A DNA stretch of 64,000 bases from Streptomyces resistomycificus (GTDB lineage: Bacteria > Actinomycetota > Actinomycetes > Streptomycetales > Streptomycetaceae): NCBI RefSeq assembly GCF_001514265.1, contig NZ_KQ948989.1:1056097-1120096 (forward strand), in the 5' to 3' direction. Positions within the stretch are counted from its first letter, which is position 1, and each line of letters begins with the position of its first letter. The position numbers and the translations under genes were made by a program. Shown here in pieces: positions 35,700 through 45,177 of this stretch. The notes beneath the pieces were generated by a model, which saw only the letters and a program-made list of their open reading frames with translations, made no database searches and was not told the DNA's origin.

Positions 35700-37946
35700 C
35701 TACCGCTTCGGCGCCGTCACCGGCACGTCAAGGGGCCGCGCAAGCCCGGCCACCGACTCGTCCAGGCGTTGCAGATGCCGCAGCACGCGGTCGGTGACCC
35801 GGCCGTACCGCGGCGTCCCCGGGATGTCCGGCTCGAGGAGCGAGGCGATGCTGGGACCGGTCTCGATCTCCACGGCGGTCTGGCCGTCGGTGATGTGCGC
35901 GGCTATCGCCTCGATGTTGTGCGCGATACGCCGTCCGGCCCGGCGCAGCCTCGGGTCCGCCGCGATCGAGGGATGCGTGGGCAGCAGTTCGGCCGTCGCG
36001 GCCAGCGAACGCGCGTGGTACGCGCAGGTCTCCAGCAGCGCGACGACATACTGGGCGGTGTCCCGGCGGGCCCGCAGCGGTGTCACCGGATGGGTGAGCG
36101 GCTGGACGGCGGCGCGCAGGTCGGCCAGTGCCTGGTCCAGATCGCGCGCCTTGTCCAGCAGATCGACCGGCGGGCCGCCGCTGAGCTGGTCCACGGCCGC
36201 CTCGGTGACCTCGGCGAGCCGCTCCAGGACCGTGGCCAGCAGTTCGTTCGTACGGCGGTCCGTGCGCACCGGCAGCACGAAGGCCGCCGCGACGATTCCG
36301 CAGACCGCGCCGAGCGCCGTCTCCTCCACCCGCAGCACCAGCACCGAGAAGCTGTAGGTGTGCAGGAGGGTGTAGAGCACGCCCAGCGCGGCCGTCACGA
36401 AGAAGGACATCAACGTGTACGACAGCGGCGCGGTGTAGAACATCGCGAACAGGCACAGCAGCACCACGGCGAACGCCGTCCAGGTGTGCTGCCCGACCAG
36501 CCCCGCCAGCACGATGCCCGCCACGACCCCGAACACGGTGCCCAGCAGCCGCCGGTAGCCCTTGACCAGGATCTCGCCCGTGGACGAGGTGTTGATGAAC
36601 ACGATCCAGCAGGTCAGTACGGCCCAGTACCAGCGGTGGCTGGAGAGCAGTTCCCCGCCGACGATGGCCAGCGACGAGCCCACGGCGACCTGCACGGCGG
36701 CCCGTGTGGTCGGCCGCCGCAGCCCGGTGAGCTCCTCGTCCCGGTCGTCGTCCTCGCCGGCGTCGATGGCGGCGTCCTCGGCGTCCAGTTCCTCGCGCGA
36801 ACGGGCCGTGGCCGGGCTGTCGTCCGACTCGTCCTGAGGCCCGTCCAGGGCGATCCGCAGACCCAGGACGGCCCGGGCGGCCTCGCCGATGCCCCGGAAG
36901 ACGTCCTGCACGGCGGTCGCGGCGGGCGGCAGGTTCTCCTCGTCGCGGTAGCCGAGGAGCCGGTTGCGCACATGTGACAGGGCCGTGCCGGACTCCCCGT
37001 TGACGGGCCGCAGCACGAGCATCCGCAGCGCCTCGAGATCCCGGCGCAGCGTGGCGGTCGCCTCGTCCCGTACGGGCAGCCGTTCGCCCGCCGGGACCGG
37101 TGCGCCCGGCAGGTGCAGCGTGAGGGTGTCCGCCCGCTCGGCGCTGCGTGCGGTCAGCAGCAGCAGGGCCAGCCGCTCGGCGGCGATCTCGGCGTCCGCG
37201 ATGCGCCGCTGCACGAGTCGCGCCGTGGCCTCGTCGGAGGTGCCTTCCTCCAGCCGGCCCTGGATCATCATCGCCGTCTCGTGCAGGCGGGCGGTGCCGC
37301 TGCGCACGCCCTCCAGCGCCTTCTCCACCTCGTCCGGCCCGGCGTCGAGGAGTTCGAGCTGCGCGGACACCAGTTGGGCGAGCCGGGCCCGGAAGGCCTC
37401 ACGCAGCCGCTCCAGGATCTGCGCCGGCGTCTCGGGCACGATCACGAACCGCACCAGGCCACTGCTGAGGAAGGCGACGACGATCGCGCCGTACAGCTCG
37501 GGCAGCCCGGAGACGGCGGCGCCGACGAACAGGGACAGGAAGTAGACCTGGAAGCCGATCAGCCCTAGCGCGGTGCCACGGTCGCCGAACCGCCGGCCGT
37601 AGACGGCGCAGAAGATGAGGGCGACGAAGAAGAAGTCACCGGCCACCACCCGGTCGCTGAGGAGCGCGCCCAGTGACACCGAGGCCAGCGCCACCGGGAG
37701 CCCGAGAGCGAGCGTGACGGCCTGCTGCCCGCGCTGCTTCTCCCGGATGGAGAAGGTGGCGACCATCGCCGCCATGGCCCCGGCCACCAGGTGCGTGACA
37801 TCGGCGTCGAGAAGGCTGAGAACAGCGAGGGCGAGGGCGATCGCGCCCACGGTCCGCAGGCCGGCCGTCAGCCGCAGCAGGCCCGGATCGGACGCGGCGA
37901 TCCCGTCCCGCAGCCGCACCCGGACCGAACCTCCCGCTGCCTTCAC
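35700..37946 (-). CDS. FUSC family inner-membrane protein
   Basis: 748 residues. Two hydrophobic blocks (TM at about 30-170 and 405-520) flank a cytoplasmic helical middle, as in YccS/FUSC proteins; ATFSIREKQRGQQAVTLALG and YLSLFVGAAVSG in the first, LSSHRWYWAVLTCWIVFINT and TGEILVKGYRRLLGTVFGVV in the second. These are aromatic-acid efflux-like proteins of unclear role. Start ATG at 37946. Confidence 0.88.
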   Translation of the reverse strand: MKAAGGSVRVRLRDGIAASDPGLLRLTAGLRTVGAIALALAVLSLLDADVTHLVAGAMAAMVATFSIREKQRGQQAVTLALGLPVALASVSLGALLSDRVVAGDFFFVALIFCAVYGRRFGDRGTALGLIGFQVYFLSLFVGAAVSGLPELYGAIVVAFLSSGLVRFVIVPETPAQILERLREAFRARLAQLVSAQLELLDAGPDEVEKALEGVRSGTARLHETAMMIQGRLEEGTSDEATARLVQRRIADAEIAAERLALLLLTARSAERADTLTLHLPGAPVPAGERLPVRDEATATLRRDLEALRMLVLRPVNGESGTALSHVRNRLLGYRDEENLPPAATAVQDVFRGIGEAARAVLGLRIALDGPQDESDDSPATARSREELDAEDAAIDAGEDDDRDEELTGLRRPTTRAAVQVAVGSSLAIVGGELLSSHRWYWAVLTCWIVFINTSSTGEILVKGYRRLLGTVFGVVAGIVLAGLVGQHTWTAFAVVLLCLFAMFYTAPLSYTLMSFFVTAALGVLYTLLHTYSFSVLVLRVEETALGAVCGIVAAAFVLPVRTDRRTNELLATVLERLAEVTEAAVDQLSGGPPVDLLDKARDLDQALADLRAAVQPLTHPVTPLRARRDTAQYVVALLETCAYHARSLAATAELLPTHPSIAADPRLRRAGRRIAHNIEAIAAHITDGQTAVEIETGPSIASLLEPDIPGTPRYGRVTDRVLRHLQRLDESVAGLARPLDVPVTAPKR

Positions 37947-37972
37947 GCCGTCGTACTCACTCCCGTGTCACG

Positions 37973-38224
37973 TCATGATCTCCACCACCAGCATGGCACG
38001 GCGTGGTGCGGTCTACGGCCCCGGGTCTCGGCGAGCGTGTGCGCCACCAGGGCGTTGGCGTGGCCGTGCCCCAGCCCGTGCTCGGTCTTCAGCCAGGCGA
38101 CCAGCTCCATGTGCTTGGTCAGCGGCGAGGAACGGACGAGCTGCTGCCACTCGGCGATCGGCCGGCCGTACTTCTTCTCGATCGAGGGGAAGTAGCTCGC
38201 GGGGCCCTTCACGGTCTCGGCCAT
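37973..38224 (-). CDS. DUF4287 protein
   Basis: 83 residues, MAETVKGPASYFPSIEKKYG and LKTEHGLGHGHANALVAHTL, the DUF4287 pattern. The C-terminus RGRRPHHAVPCWWWRS is unlike the family and may be a run-on after a lost stop, but length remains near normal. Between FUSC and a hairpin at 38264. Confidence 0.75.
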   Translation of the reverse strand: MAETVKGPASYFPSIEKKYGRPIAEWQQLVRSSPLTKHMELVAWLKTEHGLGHGHANALVAHTLAETRGRRPHHAVPCWWWRS

Positions 38225-38263
38225 GACGGTGTCCTTTCGACGTGACGTCGTGCTGTCCCACCT

Positions 38264-38300
38264 CTGACCGCCGACCGGACGGAAAGTGATCGGCGGTCAG
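38264..38300. terminator. Hairpin between NDH-2 and DUF4287 genes
   Basis: CTGACCGCCGA (38264-38274) and TCGGCGGTCAG (38290-38300) are perfect complements around a 15-nt loop. It lies 30 bp downstream of the NDH-2 stop (minus) and 40 bp upstream of the DUF4287 start, so it likely ends the NDH-2 transcript. Confidence 0.55.
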
Positions 38301-38329
38301 GAGTGAAGCACGTCACACCGGCGTCGGCG

Positions 38330-39706
38330 TCACTGGTCCTGCCGCTCGGAACCCTCGACGTGTGCCCGCACCTGTTCCGGTGTCAGATACGCGTCCGTGT
38401 ACTCGAAGTCCTTCAGCTTGGCGGCCTTGCGGGCCTGGAACCCGGTGCGGACGAAATCGTCGCCGGCGATCGCGTTCAACACCCAGTTCGTCATCACCCG
38501 GGTCTTGGCGACGTTGGTGCGCAGCGCCGACCAGTGGTAACCGCGGGCGACCGCCTGGGCGGGCACACCCCGCAGTTCGATGCCGAGCGGCTTGGACACG
38601 GCGTCCTTGCCGCCGAGGTCGACGACCAGACCGAGATCCTTGTGGACGTACGGGGTCGCCGCCTGCCCGCGCAGGGTGGAGATGACGTTGTCGGCGACGT
38701 GCCTGCCCTGCCGCATGGCGTGCTGGGCCGTGGGCGGGCAGACCGCGCCCTCCTCGTTCTTGGCCTCGTCCGGCACCGCGGCGGCGTCGCCGAGCGCGAA
38801 CACCCCGTCGTGGCCCGGCAGTTTCATGTCGGCGGTGACGGCCAGCCGCCCCCGGACCGTCTCGGCGCCGAGGGTGGCCATGAGCGGGCTGGCGACCACA
38901 CCGGCGGTCCAGATCAGCGTGCGGGTGGGGACCACGCGCCCGTCGGTGAAGGTGACCTCCTCGGGGCCCGCCTTGGCGATGGAGACGCCGAGCGAGATGT
39001 CGATCCCCCGCCGGCGCAGGATCTCCTGGGCGCTGCTGCCCAGCTTGTCGCCGAGCTCGGGCATCAGCTTCGGCGCGATGTCGATCAGGTGCCACTTGAT
39101 CAGACCCGGGTCGAGACGCGGGTAGCGCTTGACGGCGGCGTGGGTGAGGCGCTGCAGACAGGCGGCGGTCTCCGTGCCGGCGTAGCCGCCGCCCACCACC
39201 ACGAACTGCAGCCGTGAGGCGCGCTCCTGCGGGTCCTCGCTCGCGTCGGCGAGGTCCAGCTGGGAGATGACGTGGTCACGCACGTAGGCGGCCTCGGCCA
39301 GCGTCTTCATGCCGAAGGCGTGGTCGGTCAGGCCGGGGATGTCGAAGGTGCGGGTGATGCTGCCGGGGGCCAGCACGATGTAGTCGTACGGCTCGTCGAC
39401 GATCTCGTCGGTGATGGTGCGGATGACGCAGACCTTCGCCTTGAGGTCCACGCCGATCGCACCGCCCGGGATGATCCGGGTGCGGTACTTCTTGCTGCGG
39501 CGCAGCGAGACGGCGATCGACTGCGGTGTCAGCACGCCGGAGGCGACCTGGGGCAGCAGCGGCAGGTAGAGCTGGTAGGCGAAGGGCGTCACCAGTGTGA
39601 CGTCGGCTTCGTCCGGGGAGAGTTTGCGTTCCAGACGGCGGACGCACTCCACTCCGGCGAAGCCTGCGCCAACCACCAGGATCCTGGGTCGTGTCACGGT
39701 GTTCAT
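38330..39706 (-). CDS. NAD(P)/FAD oxidoreductase (type II NADH dehydrogenase-like)
   Basis: 458 residues from ATG 39706 (AAAGGG ahead). N-terminal RILVVGAGFAGVECVRRLE, second motif VVVGGGYAGTETAACL, and ATG-like FAD end GVFALGDAAAVPDEAKN. PTAQHAMRQGRHVADNV is typical of NDH-2. It passes electrons from NADH to quinone without proton pumping. The C-terminal end is short and lacks an evident membrane anchor helix. It stands 213 bp downstream of the stressosome operon on the same strand. Confidence 0.87.
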   Translation of the reverse strand: MNTVTRPRILVVGAGFAGVECVRRLERKLSPDEADVTLVTPFAYQLYLPLLPQVASGVLTPQSIAVSLRRSKKYRTRIIPGGAIGVDLKAKVCVIRTITDEIVDEPYDYIVLAPGSITRTFDIPGLTDHAFGMKTLAEAAYVRDHVISQLDLADASEDPQERASRLQFVVVGGGYAGTETAACLQRLTHAAVKRYPRLDPGLIKWHLIDIAPKLMPELGDKLGSSAQEILRRRGIDISLGVSIAKAGPEEVTFTDGRVVPTRTLIWTAGVVASPLMATLGAETVRGRLAVTADMKLPGHDGVFALGDAAAVPDEAKNEEGAVCPPTAQHAMRQGRHVADNVISTLRGQAATPYVHKDLGLVVDLGGKDAVSKPLGIELRGVPAQAVARGYHWSALRTNVAKTRVMTNWVLNAIAGDDFVRTGFQARKAAKLKDFEYTDAYLTPEQVRAHVEGSERQDQ

Positions 39707-39919
39707 CCCTTTCTGCGGCTCCAGGCGGTCTGCCTCGAACGCCTTTCGCCTGCCCGTGGATCGCTGCTTCGCACACATCGATCCCACAGCGGTACCGGCC
39801 GTTCCGCCAGCCGGGCGCGGCAGGCAGACGACGGCGTCGAGGACCACCATGCCCCTCCGGCCGCCGAAGCGCACCGGGTCGATCGTGAAGATCGTGGGGC
39901 GGAGGCCGCGAAGGGGTCC

Positions 39920-41635
39920 TCAGGCGGCCAGGTGGCAGAGCAGCAGACACACGTCGTCGTCGCGTTCGGAGTCGCTCAGCAGGGGGGTGAGGATCCGGTC
40001 CGCGGAATCCTCCAGGTCCGCGTCCAGGTCCGCTGAGCGGAACGAGCCGAGCGCCAGGGCCAGCCGCTCGATGCCCGGGTCTATGCCCTGCGCGCGCCGC
40101 TCCACCAGCCCGTCCGTGTACAGCGCCAACGTCGAGCCGGGAGCCAGCGGCGCGGTGTGGTCGTGGATCTCCTGTTGCAGCGGGATGCCCAGCATGGCGC
40201 CCGGTTTGGCGTCCAGTGTCCGGACCTGCCCGTCCGGGGTGCGCAGCACCGGCGGTGGATGTCCGGCGGCCGCCCAGGTCAGGTTGGGATCGCCGGGGCG
40301 GAAGCGCGCGATGACCGCGGTGGCGTACAGATCCGGCTGGAGATGGTGCAGGAAGGTGTGCAGCCGGGTCAGCAGCTGACCGGGGCTGCCGCCGTCGACG
40401 GCGTAGGCGCGCAGCGCGGTCCGCAGCTGGCTCATCATCACGGCGGCGTGCAGCCCGTGCCCGGTGACGTCGCCGATCACGGTGATCAGGCTGCCGTCGG
40501 GCTGGCGGAACGCGTCGTACCAGTCGCCGCCGATGTTCAGTCCGTGCGTGGCCGGCAGATAGCGGGCGGCCAGAGTGAGCCCCGGGGTGGCCGGCAGGTC
40601 CGTGAGCAGGGCCCGCTGGAGCGTCTCGGCGATGTCCCGGTTGTGCTCGAAGCGCCGGGCGTTGTCGATGGCGATGCTGGCCCGCCGGGTGAGCTCGATC
40701 AGCATCACCGCGTCGTCCGGGTCCCAGCGTGCGCCGGGCGGCGACAGCGTCAGCACACCCAGTGGGGCGCGTCGCGTCGGCAGCGGGACGCACAGCAGCG
40801 GGCGGCCGGGGTCCAGGGCCGAGGGCGGCTGGTCCAGGACCCCGGGCAGGCCGCCGGGATGGTCGGCGGCGTACTGCGGTCTCCCGGTACGTGCGGCCAG
40901 CACGGCGGCGGCCGGGTGCGGTGCGCGCCGGTCGCGGTCCTCGTCGCCCTCGAACAGCCAGACGTCGACGCTGCTGGCGTACTCGGGCACCAGCAGCTCA
41001 GGCAGCCGGCGCACGATCTCCTCGTGGTTGAGCGACGCCGTCAGCACGGCACTGGCGTCGGCCAGGAACATCAGCCTGCGGCGGGCGCTCTCCGCCTCGG
41101 TGCGCGCCTTGCGCTCGGCGGCGAACGCGTCGCGCTGGGCCCGCCCGGCGGCGTCCAGCTCGGCGTGCAGGGCCAGCACGCCCTGGTTGGTCTGGTGCAG
41201 CTCCTCCCGGTGGAAGGTGACCAGCTCCTCCTGCTCGGTGAGTCTCTCCAGCACCAGAGCGGTGTCCTCGTCGGCGCCCAGCAGGGCCTCGGCCAGCACA
41301 GTGGGGTCGTCGGCCACGGCGGCACCGGCCGGGTCCGCCGCCTCGGGGCAGCGGACCGTCATCCGCCACGGCGACTGCGCGGCGGCGGCGCCCGTGTCGG
41401 GCGAGGGCGTCACCCGTACGTGCAGGAGCCCTTCCTCGGCCGGCTCGGCCGTGACGTCCAGCTCGAGCCGCCAGGTGCCGCCCTTGGTGAGGCACTGGAG
41501 CAGATGGGAGCTGAGCGCCGCGGTCAGCCGGGTGCGGTCGAGGGCGGGCACACCGTACGAGGCCGCCAGCCGGGCGGTCGCGATCCGGGCCCGGGCCGCG
41601 TCGACGACGGTGGTGATCTGCCAACTGCGCGTCAT
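39920..41635 (-). CDS. RsbU-like PP2C (SpoIIE) phosphatase with GAF domain
   Basis: 571 residues. N-terminal 100 residues are ATPase-fold-like or sensor, then coiled coil (about 120-190), GAF domain (about 195-340) and PP2C (about 350-571) with GGDWYDAF, IGDVTGHGLHAAVMM, YTDGLVERR and RDDDVCLLL. These conserved Asp and Gly residues mark an active phosphatase. Its ATG overlaps the upstream stop by 4 bp (ATGA), so it is translated with the RsbT-PP2C fusion. It probably dephosphorylates the STAS antagonist protein. Confidence 0.9.
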   Translation of the reverse strand: MTRSWQITTVVDAARARIATARLAASYGVPALDRTRLTAALSSHLLQCLTKGGTWRLELDVTAEPAEEGLLHVRVTPSPDTGAAAAQSPWRMTVRCPEAADPAGAAVADDPTVLAEALLGADEDTALVLERLTEQEELVTFHREELHQTNQGVLALHAELDAAGRAQRDAFAAERKARTEAESARRRLMFLADASAVLTASLNHEEIVRRLPELLVPEYASSVDVWLFEGDEDRDRRAPHPAAAVLAARTGRPQYAADHPGGLPGVLDQPPSALDPGRPLLCVPLPTRRAPLGVLTLSPPGARWDPDDAVMLIELTRRASIAIDNARRFEHNRDIAETLQRALLTDLPATPGLTLAARYLPATHGLNIGGDWYDAFRQPDGSLITVIGDVTGHGLHAAVMMSQLRTALRAYAVDGGSPGQLLTRLHTFLHHLQPDLYATAVIARFRPGDPNLTWAAAGHPPPVLRTPDGQVRTLDAKPGAMLGIPLQQEIHDHTAPLAPGSTLALYTDGLVERRAQGIDPGIERLALALGSFRSADLDADLEDSADRILTPLLSDSERDDDVCLLLCHLAA

Positions 41636-42681
41636 GGGCCCTCCGGCGGGGTCGGGGCCAGCACCACCACTGCCGTGTCGTCCCGCACCGGCCGCGCGGA
41701 ACTGCTCGCGTCGCGCACCGTAACGGCGGCCACGACGGCCGGGTCGGCCGACAGCAGGCCCGGGTCGGCCGGTGGCGTCCAGCGGCTGGGCAGGCCGTCG
41801 CTGTGCAGGACCAGCAGCCGGTCGGCAGCCCAGGGCATACGGTCCTCCCGCAGCGTCGCGTGCCGGTGGACGCCCACGATCCCGGGCCTGGACAGCAGCG
41901 AACGCCAGCGGTCGCCCTCATACAGCCGGGCGCCGATGTTGCCGACGCCGGCGAACCGCAGCAGGCCGGCCCGGGTATCGATCTGGGCGACGGCGACGGC
42001 CGCGCCGCGCGTGCCGCGCAACGCCGAGTCGAGGTGGACGAGCGCCTCGGCGGGCGGGAGGTGGGCGGCACGGTGCAGGGCCTGCACCGCCGCCGAGGAC
42101 GCACGGGCGGCCTCCGGGCCGTGTCCGAGCCCGTCGGCCAGCATCAGGGTCAGCCGGTCTCCCGAGCGGGCCCACGCCCAGGCGTCGCCCGAGTAGTCGG
42201 CCCCGGCGAACGGGGCGTTCACACCCCCGGCCCGCGCCGCGGCGGCAGGTGCCGTGTTCCCGGGGAGGGCGCCGACGCGGGCCACCGCCACCGTGCCCCT
42301 GCCCGGCGCGCTGTGCAGCCCGAAGTCGTCGGCTATCCGGCGGCACGTGCCGAGCCCGGCGCCCAGGGAACGCGTGGTGGTGTAGCCGTCGCGCAGTGCG
42401 GCGTCCACGTCGGCCATCCCCGGTCCGTGGTCGATCGCGGCGATCTGCACCAGGAGGCCGGAGGCGTTGTCCGCGGGCACGGCCGGGCCCACGAGGTCGA
42501 TGAGGAGCTGACCGCCCTGGGCGTGCTTGAGCAGGTTGGTCGCCAGCTCGGTCGCCACCAGTGCGGCCGCCGCCGTCCGCGGCTCGTCCAGGCCCGCCAG
42601 GGCGGCCGCGCTCTCCGCGGCCACCCTGGCGTCACGCACCCGGGTCGAGTCGTGCACCGGGATGTCCCACACGCGGGGCAT
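41632..42681 (-). CDS. RsbT-like kinase fused to a PP2C (RsbX-like) domain
   Basis: 349 residues. Residues 1-135 are a GHKL ATPase (LVATELATNLLKHAQGGQLL, DHGPGMADVDAAL, TTRSLGAGLGTCRR). Residues 165-349 are PP2C-like (DYSGDAWAW, ADGLGHGPEA, LHSDGLPSRW, DDTAVVVL). This joins the kinase and phosphatase of the stressosome cycle in one chain, as in RsbX feedback. Start is ATG at 42681 overlapping the RsbT stop; GTG at 42684 is less likely. Ends in the ATGA of the next gene. Confidence 0.9.
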   Translation of the reverse strand: MPRVWDIPVHDSTRVRDARVAAESAAALAGLDEPRTAAAALVATELATNLLKHAQGGQLLIDLVGPAVPADNASGLLVQIAAIDHGPGMADVDAALRDGYTTTRSLGAGLGTCRRIADDFGLHSAPGRGTVAVARVGALPGNTAPAAAARAGGVNAPFAGADYSGDAWAWARSGDRLTLMLADGLGHGPEAARASSAAVQALHRAAHLPPAEALVHLDSALRGTRGAAVAVAQIDTRAGLLRFAGVGNIGARLYEGDRWRSLLSRPGIVGVHRHATLREDRMPWAADRLLVLHSDGLPSRWTPPADPGLLSADPAVVAAVTVRDASSSARPVRDDTAVVVLAPTPPEGP

Positions 42682-43121
42682 CACAACTCCCCACGCGGCC
42701 GCGGCGACCGCGCCGCCCAGGAGACCACCGTGACCTTGGTACCGACGCCCGGAGTGCTGTCGACGGCGAACTCGTGCACCAGACGCCGCGCACCGCCGAG
42801 GCCCATGCCCAGCCCGTCGCCGGAGGTGTAACCGTCGCTCAGAGCCCGCTCCAGGTCCGGGATGCCCGGACCCTCGTCGGAGAAGGTCAGCCGCAGTCCG
42901 TTCGCCGGCCCGCCCGTCACGGCCTCCGTCTCCATCTGTCCGCCCCCGCCGTGCACCAGGGTGTTACGGGCCAGCTCACTGGCCGCGGTGACCAGCTTGG
43001 TCTGCTCCACCAGGCTGAAGCCGAGCAACGCGGCCGCCTGCCGCACGTGTTGGCGCACCCACACCAGGTCCATGTCCGAACGGATCGGCAGGCAGGCTTC
43101 GACGCCCGCTGCTGTCTGCAT
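42681..43121 (-). CDS. rsbT: RsbT-like serine kinase
   Basis: 146 residues, one GHKL domain: ASELARNTLVHGGGGQM, DEGPGIPDLERAL, SDGYTSGDGLGMGLGGARRL. RsbT phosphorylates RsbS and RsbR and, when released, activates the RsbU phosphatase. AGGAG is 8 bp before the ATG at 43121, which overlaps the RsbS stop by one base. Part of the RsbR-S-T order seen in Bacillus. Confidence 0.92.
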   Translation of the reverse strand: MQTAAGVEACLPIRSDMDLVWVRQHVRQAAALLGFSLVEQTKLVTAASELARNTLVHGGGGQMETEAVTGGPANGLRLTFSDEGPGIPDLERALSDGYTSGDGLGMGLGGARRLVHEFAVDSTPGVGTKVTVVSWAARSPRPRGEL

Positions 43122-43540
43122 CACCGATTCTCCTGGCGCGGGCCGCCGAAGCGGGTGTCCTGATCCGGTCCGGAGAGGAGGTTCATGGCCGCCTCGGCGT
43201 TCAGCGCGGTGCGCAGGCCGGGAAGTGTCAGCCCCAGTTCGACCATCGTGATCGCGACCGCCGGCCGCATGCCGGCCACCACGGTCCGCGCCGCCAGCAG
43301 CCGGGCCTGCGCCGCGATCTCCGCCAGTACGCGCCCCAGGAAGGAGTCGACGATCTCCACGCCGGAGATGTCGATGACCACACCGGTCACCCCGGTGCTG
43401 ACGATCGTGTCTCCGATGTCCTGCTGCAACTGCTGCGCCGTGCTGTCGTACAGGTCCCCCTGGAGCGTGACCAGGAGGATGTCACCCAGCCGCAGGACCG
43501 GCACGTGCCCCGTGACGGGGCGGGAGAAGTCGTGGCTCAC
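43121..43540 (-). CDS. rsbS: RsbS-like STAS protein (stressosome core)
   Basis: 139 residues, single STAS domain. VVIDISGVEIVDSFLGRVL holds the phosphorylatable Ser (S66, the RsbS Ser59 equivalent). GDLYDSTAQQLQQDIG and TMVELGLTLPGLRTALN complete the fold. RsbS holds RsbT in the stressosome. GTG at 43540 overlaps the RsbR stop (GTGA). Confidence 0.92.
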   Translation of the reverse strand: MSHDFSRPVTGHVPVLRLGDILLVTLQGDLYDSTAQQLQQDIGDTIVSTGVTGVVIDISGVEIVDSFLGRVLAEIAAQARLLAARTVVAGMRPAVAITMVELGLTLPGLRTALNAEAAMNLLSGPDQDTRFGGPRQENR

Positions 43541-44436
43541 CGTGAACCCGCACCGCCAGGCGTCGCGTTGATGATGTCGGCCCCCAACTCGTGCAGTGCG
43601 TAGGCCAGGGCGTCGGCCAGGCTGGCCCGGGTGAGCACCGTGCCCAGGTCCAGTCCGAGGTGGACGATGGTCTGGGCGATCGCGGGGCGGATGCCGGAGA
43701 CCACGCACTCCGCGCCCATCAACCGGGTCGCGGCCACCGTCTTCATCAGGTGCTGGGCCACCAGCGAGTCGACCGTCGGAACGCCGGTGATGTCGAGGAT
43801 CGCGAACCGGGCCCGCTGTTCGACGACGGCCTCCAGCAGCGACTCCATCACCACCTGGCTGCGCGCACTGTCGAGGGTGCCGATCAGCGGGACGGCCACG
43901 ATGCCGTCCCAGAGCTTGATGACCGGGGTCGCCACTTCCAGCAGCTGCAGCCGCTGCCGCTCGATCAGTGCCTGCCCCTCGCTGAGCGCCGTCTCCAGCA
44001 CGACCAGGCGCAGGGTGCCCATCAGCACGGTGAGCGCGGTGGTGCACTCCCGGACCCGGTCGGCGGAGGCATCGGGAAGGTCGGCGAGCAGGAGGTTCTC
44101 GACCGGAGGCCGCAGCGCGTTCACGTCGTTCGAGACCTGTGCGGTGGTGAAGCCGGCCCGGGAGCGGGCGGCACCCATCCGGGACAGCTGCTCGCGCACC
44201 ACGGTGAAGCCGGCGGCGTCGGGGTCGTGCACCTGGTTGGTGTCCGCGACCTGGGCCAGCGCCTCGACGACGATCTTGCCCGCTTCCACCGCCTCGTCCC
44301 GCGAGACGGTGAACACCGTGCGGAAGAGGGGTTCGTCGGCCCACCGCTGGGCCACCTGCTCACCGCGCCGGCGAAGGAAGTCTCCGACCTCCTGTGCCGG
44401 CGATCCGTGCTTCTCTACCGATTCGTGCTCCGGCAC
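43537..44436 (-). CDS. rsbR: RsbR-like stressosome sensor (N-terminal globin-like + STAS)
   Basis: 299 residues. The first 165 residues are helical, as in RsbR N-termini; the last 120 are STAS with ILDITGVPTVDSLVAQHLMK, where the Thr of the TGVPTVD region is the RsbR phosphosite equivalent. It is the variable sensor part of the stressosome and first gene of a five-gene operon. A SigB-type promoter candidate lies 60 bp upstream. Confidence 0.92.
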   Translation of the reverse strand: MPEHESVEKHGSPAQEVGDFLRRRGEQVAQRWADEPLFRTVFTVSRDEAVEAGKIVVEALAQVADTNQVHDPDAAGFTVVREQLSRMGAARSRAGFTTAQVSNDVNALRPPVENLLLADLPDASADRVRECTTALTVLMGTLRLVVLETALSEGQALIERQRLQLLEVATPVIKLWDGIVAVPLIGTLDSARSQVVMESLLEAVVEQRARFAILDITGVPTVDSLVAQHLMKTVAATRLMGAECVVSGIRPAIAQTIVHLGLDLGTVLTRASLADALAYALHELGADIINATPGGAGSR

Positions 44437-44496
44437 CTACAACTCCTCATTCACTTCCCTCGGACCGACCTCGCTGGAGGCAACGAGACGGCGGCA

Positions 44497-44522
44497 TGAC
44501 CCTGCCGGCCGACCACTGTAAC
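44497..44522 (-). promoter_or_regulatory. SigB-type promoter candidate upstream of rsbR
   Basis: On the minus strand GTTA and GGGTCA are separated by 16 bp (GGGTCA at 44502-44497). The -10 is the same as the candidate at 31754. It lies 60-90 bp before the rsbR ATG. Confidence 0.4.
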
Positions 44523-44611
44523 CATGGCCCCACCTCGTACGACACCTCGTCCTGACAGCCGGCCCCCCTGGCCGCAAAGCCCGTCGACGGTCCCTGCGAC
44601 CGCCCACCGGC

Positions 44612-45013
44612 TCAGGCCTGCGGGCTGTCCTGCCCGCCCTGTTCGCCCTCGAACGCGTCGACGCGGGCCAGCGCCTCCTCGACACTCCCGGACACCGGAA
44701 CGGTGATGCTCACGCCCGTCAGTTCCAGGATCCGCAGGACCGCCGGAGCGGGGGAAATGATGTGCACGCTGCCCGGTATGTCACGGGCCTGCTGGTAGAC
44801 CCGCAAGATGATGTTCATGCCGGACGAGTCCATGAACGGCACGGAGGACAGGTCGAGCAGGAAGTGCCGACGGCCGTGGTGGAGCTGGTTGGCCAGGTGG
44901 TGCTGGAACTCCGTTGCGGTGTCTACGTCCAAATAACCCTCGACCGCGATCAGGGCGACGTCCTCCCGGGGGAGAGTGACCTCGACGGACAAAGGGTTCT
45001 GGGCAATGGACAC
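44612..45013 (-). CDS. STAS anti-anti-sigma factor (RsbV/BldG-like)
   Basis: 133 residues, single STAS domain. VPFMDSSGMNIILRVYQQ holds the phosphorylatable Ser pair (S63/S64). RsbV-like proteins bind anti-sigma kinases when unphosphorylated. GTG at 45013 with GGAGG 8 bp ahead. A GNNT-N15-GGGTAA motif stands about 35 bp upstream (GGGTAA 45053-45048). The C-terminus GGQDSPQA is a short tail. Confidence 0.9.
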   Translation of the reverse strand: MSIAQNPLSVEVTLPREDVALIAVEGYLDVDTATEFQHHLANQLHHGRRHFLLDLSSVPFMDSSGMNIILRVYQQARDIPGSVHIISPAPAVLRILELTGVSITVPVSGSVEEALARVDAFEGEQGGQDSPQA

Positions 45014-45177
45014 GAGTTACCTCCACAAGTCTTACGGCCAGGGCTGGTTACCCCTGTGAGCGACTTCGATGCACACCGATTCCGGCGGCACTCCGTGATC
45101 AAGCTCTCATCGCGCGTGCCCTCCGGTCGTCTGTCGTCGCGCCCCCGCGCTTACCCCCGAATCCACTCGGTATGCAG

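Noticed and set aside
39276..40793. Long minus-strand open frame across the NDH-2/phosphatase boundary
   Set aside because: Arg/Ala/Pro-rich, without family motifs, and it overlaps two well-supported genes in another frame.
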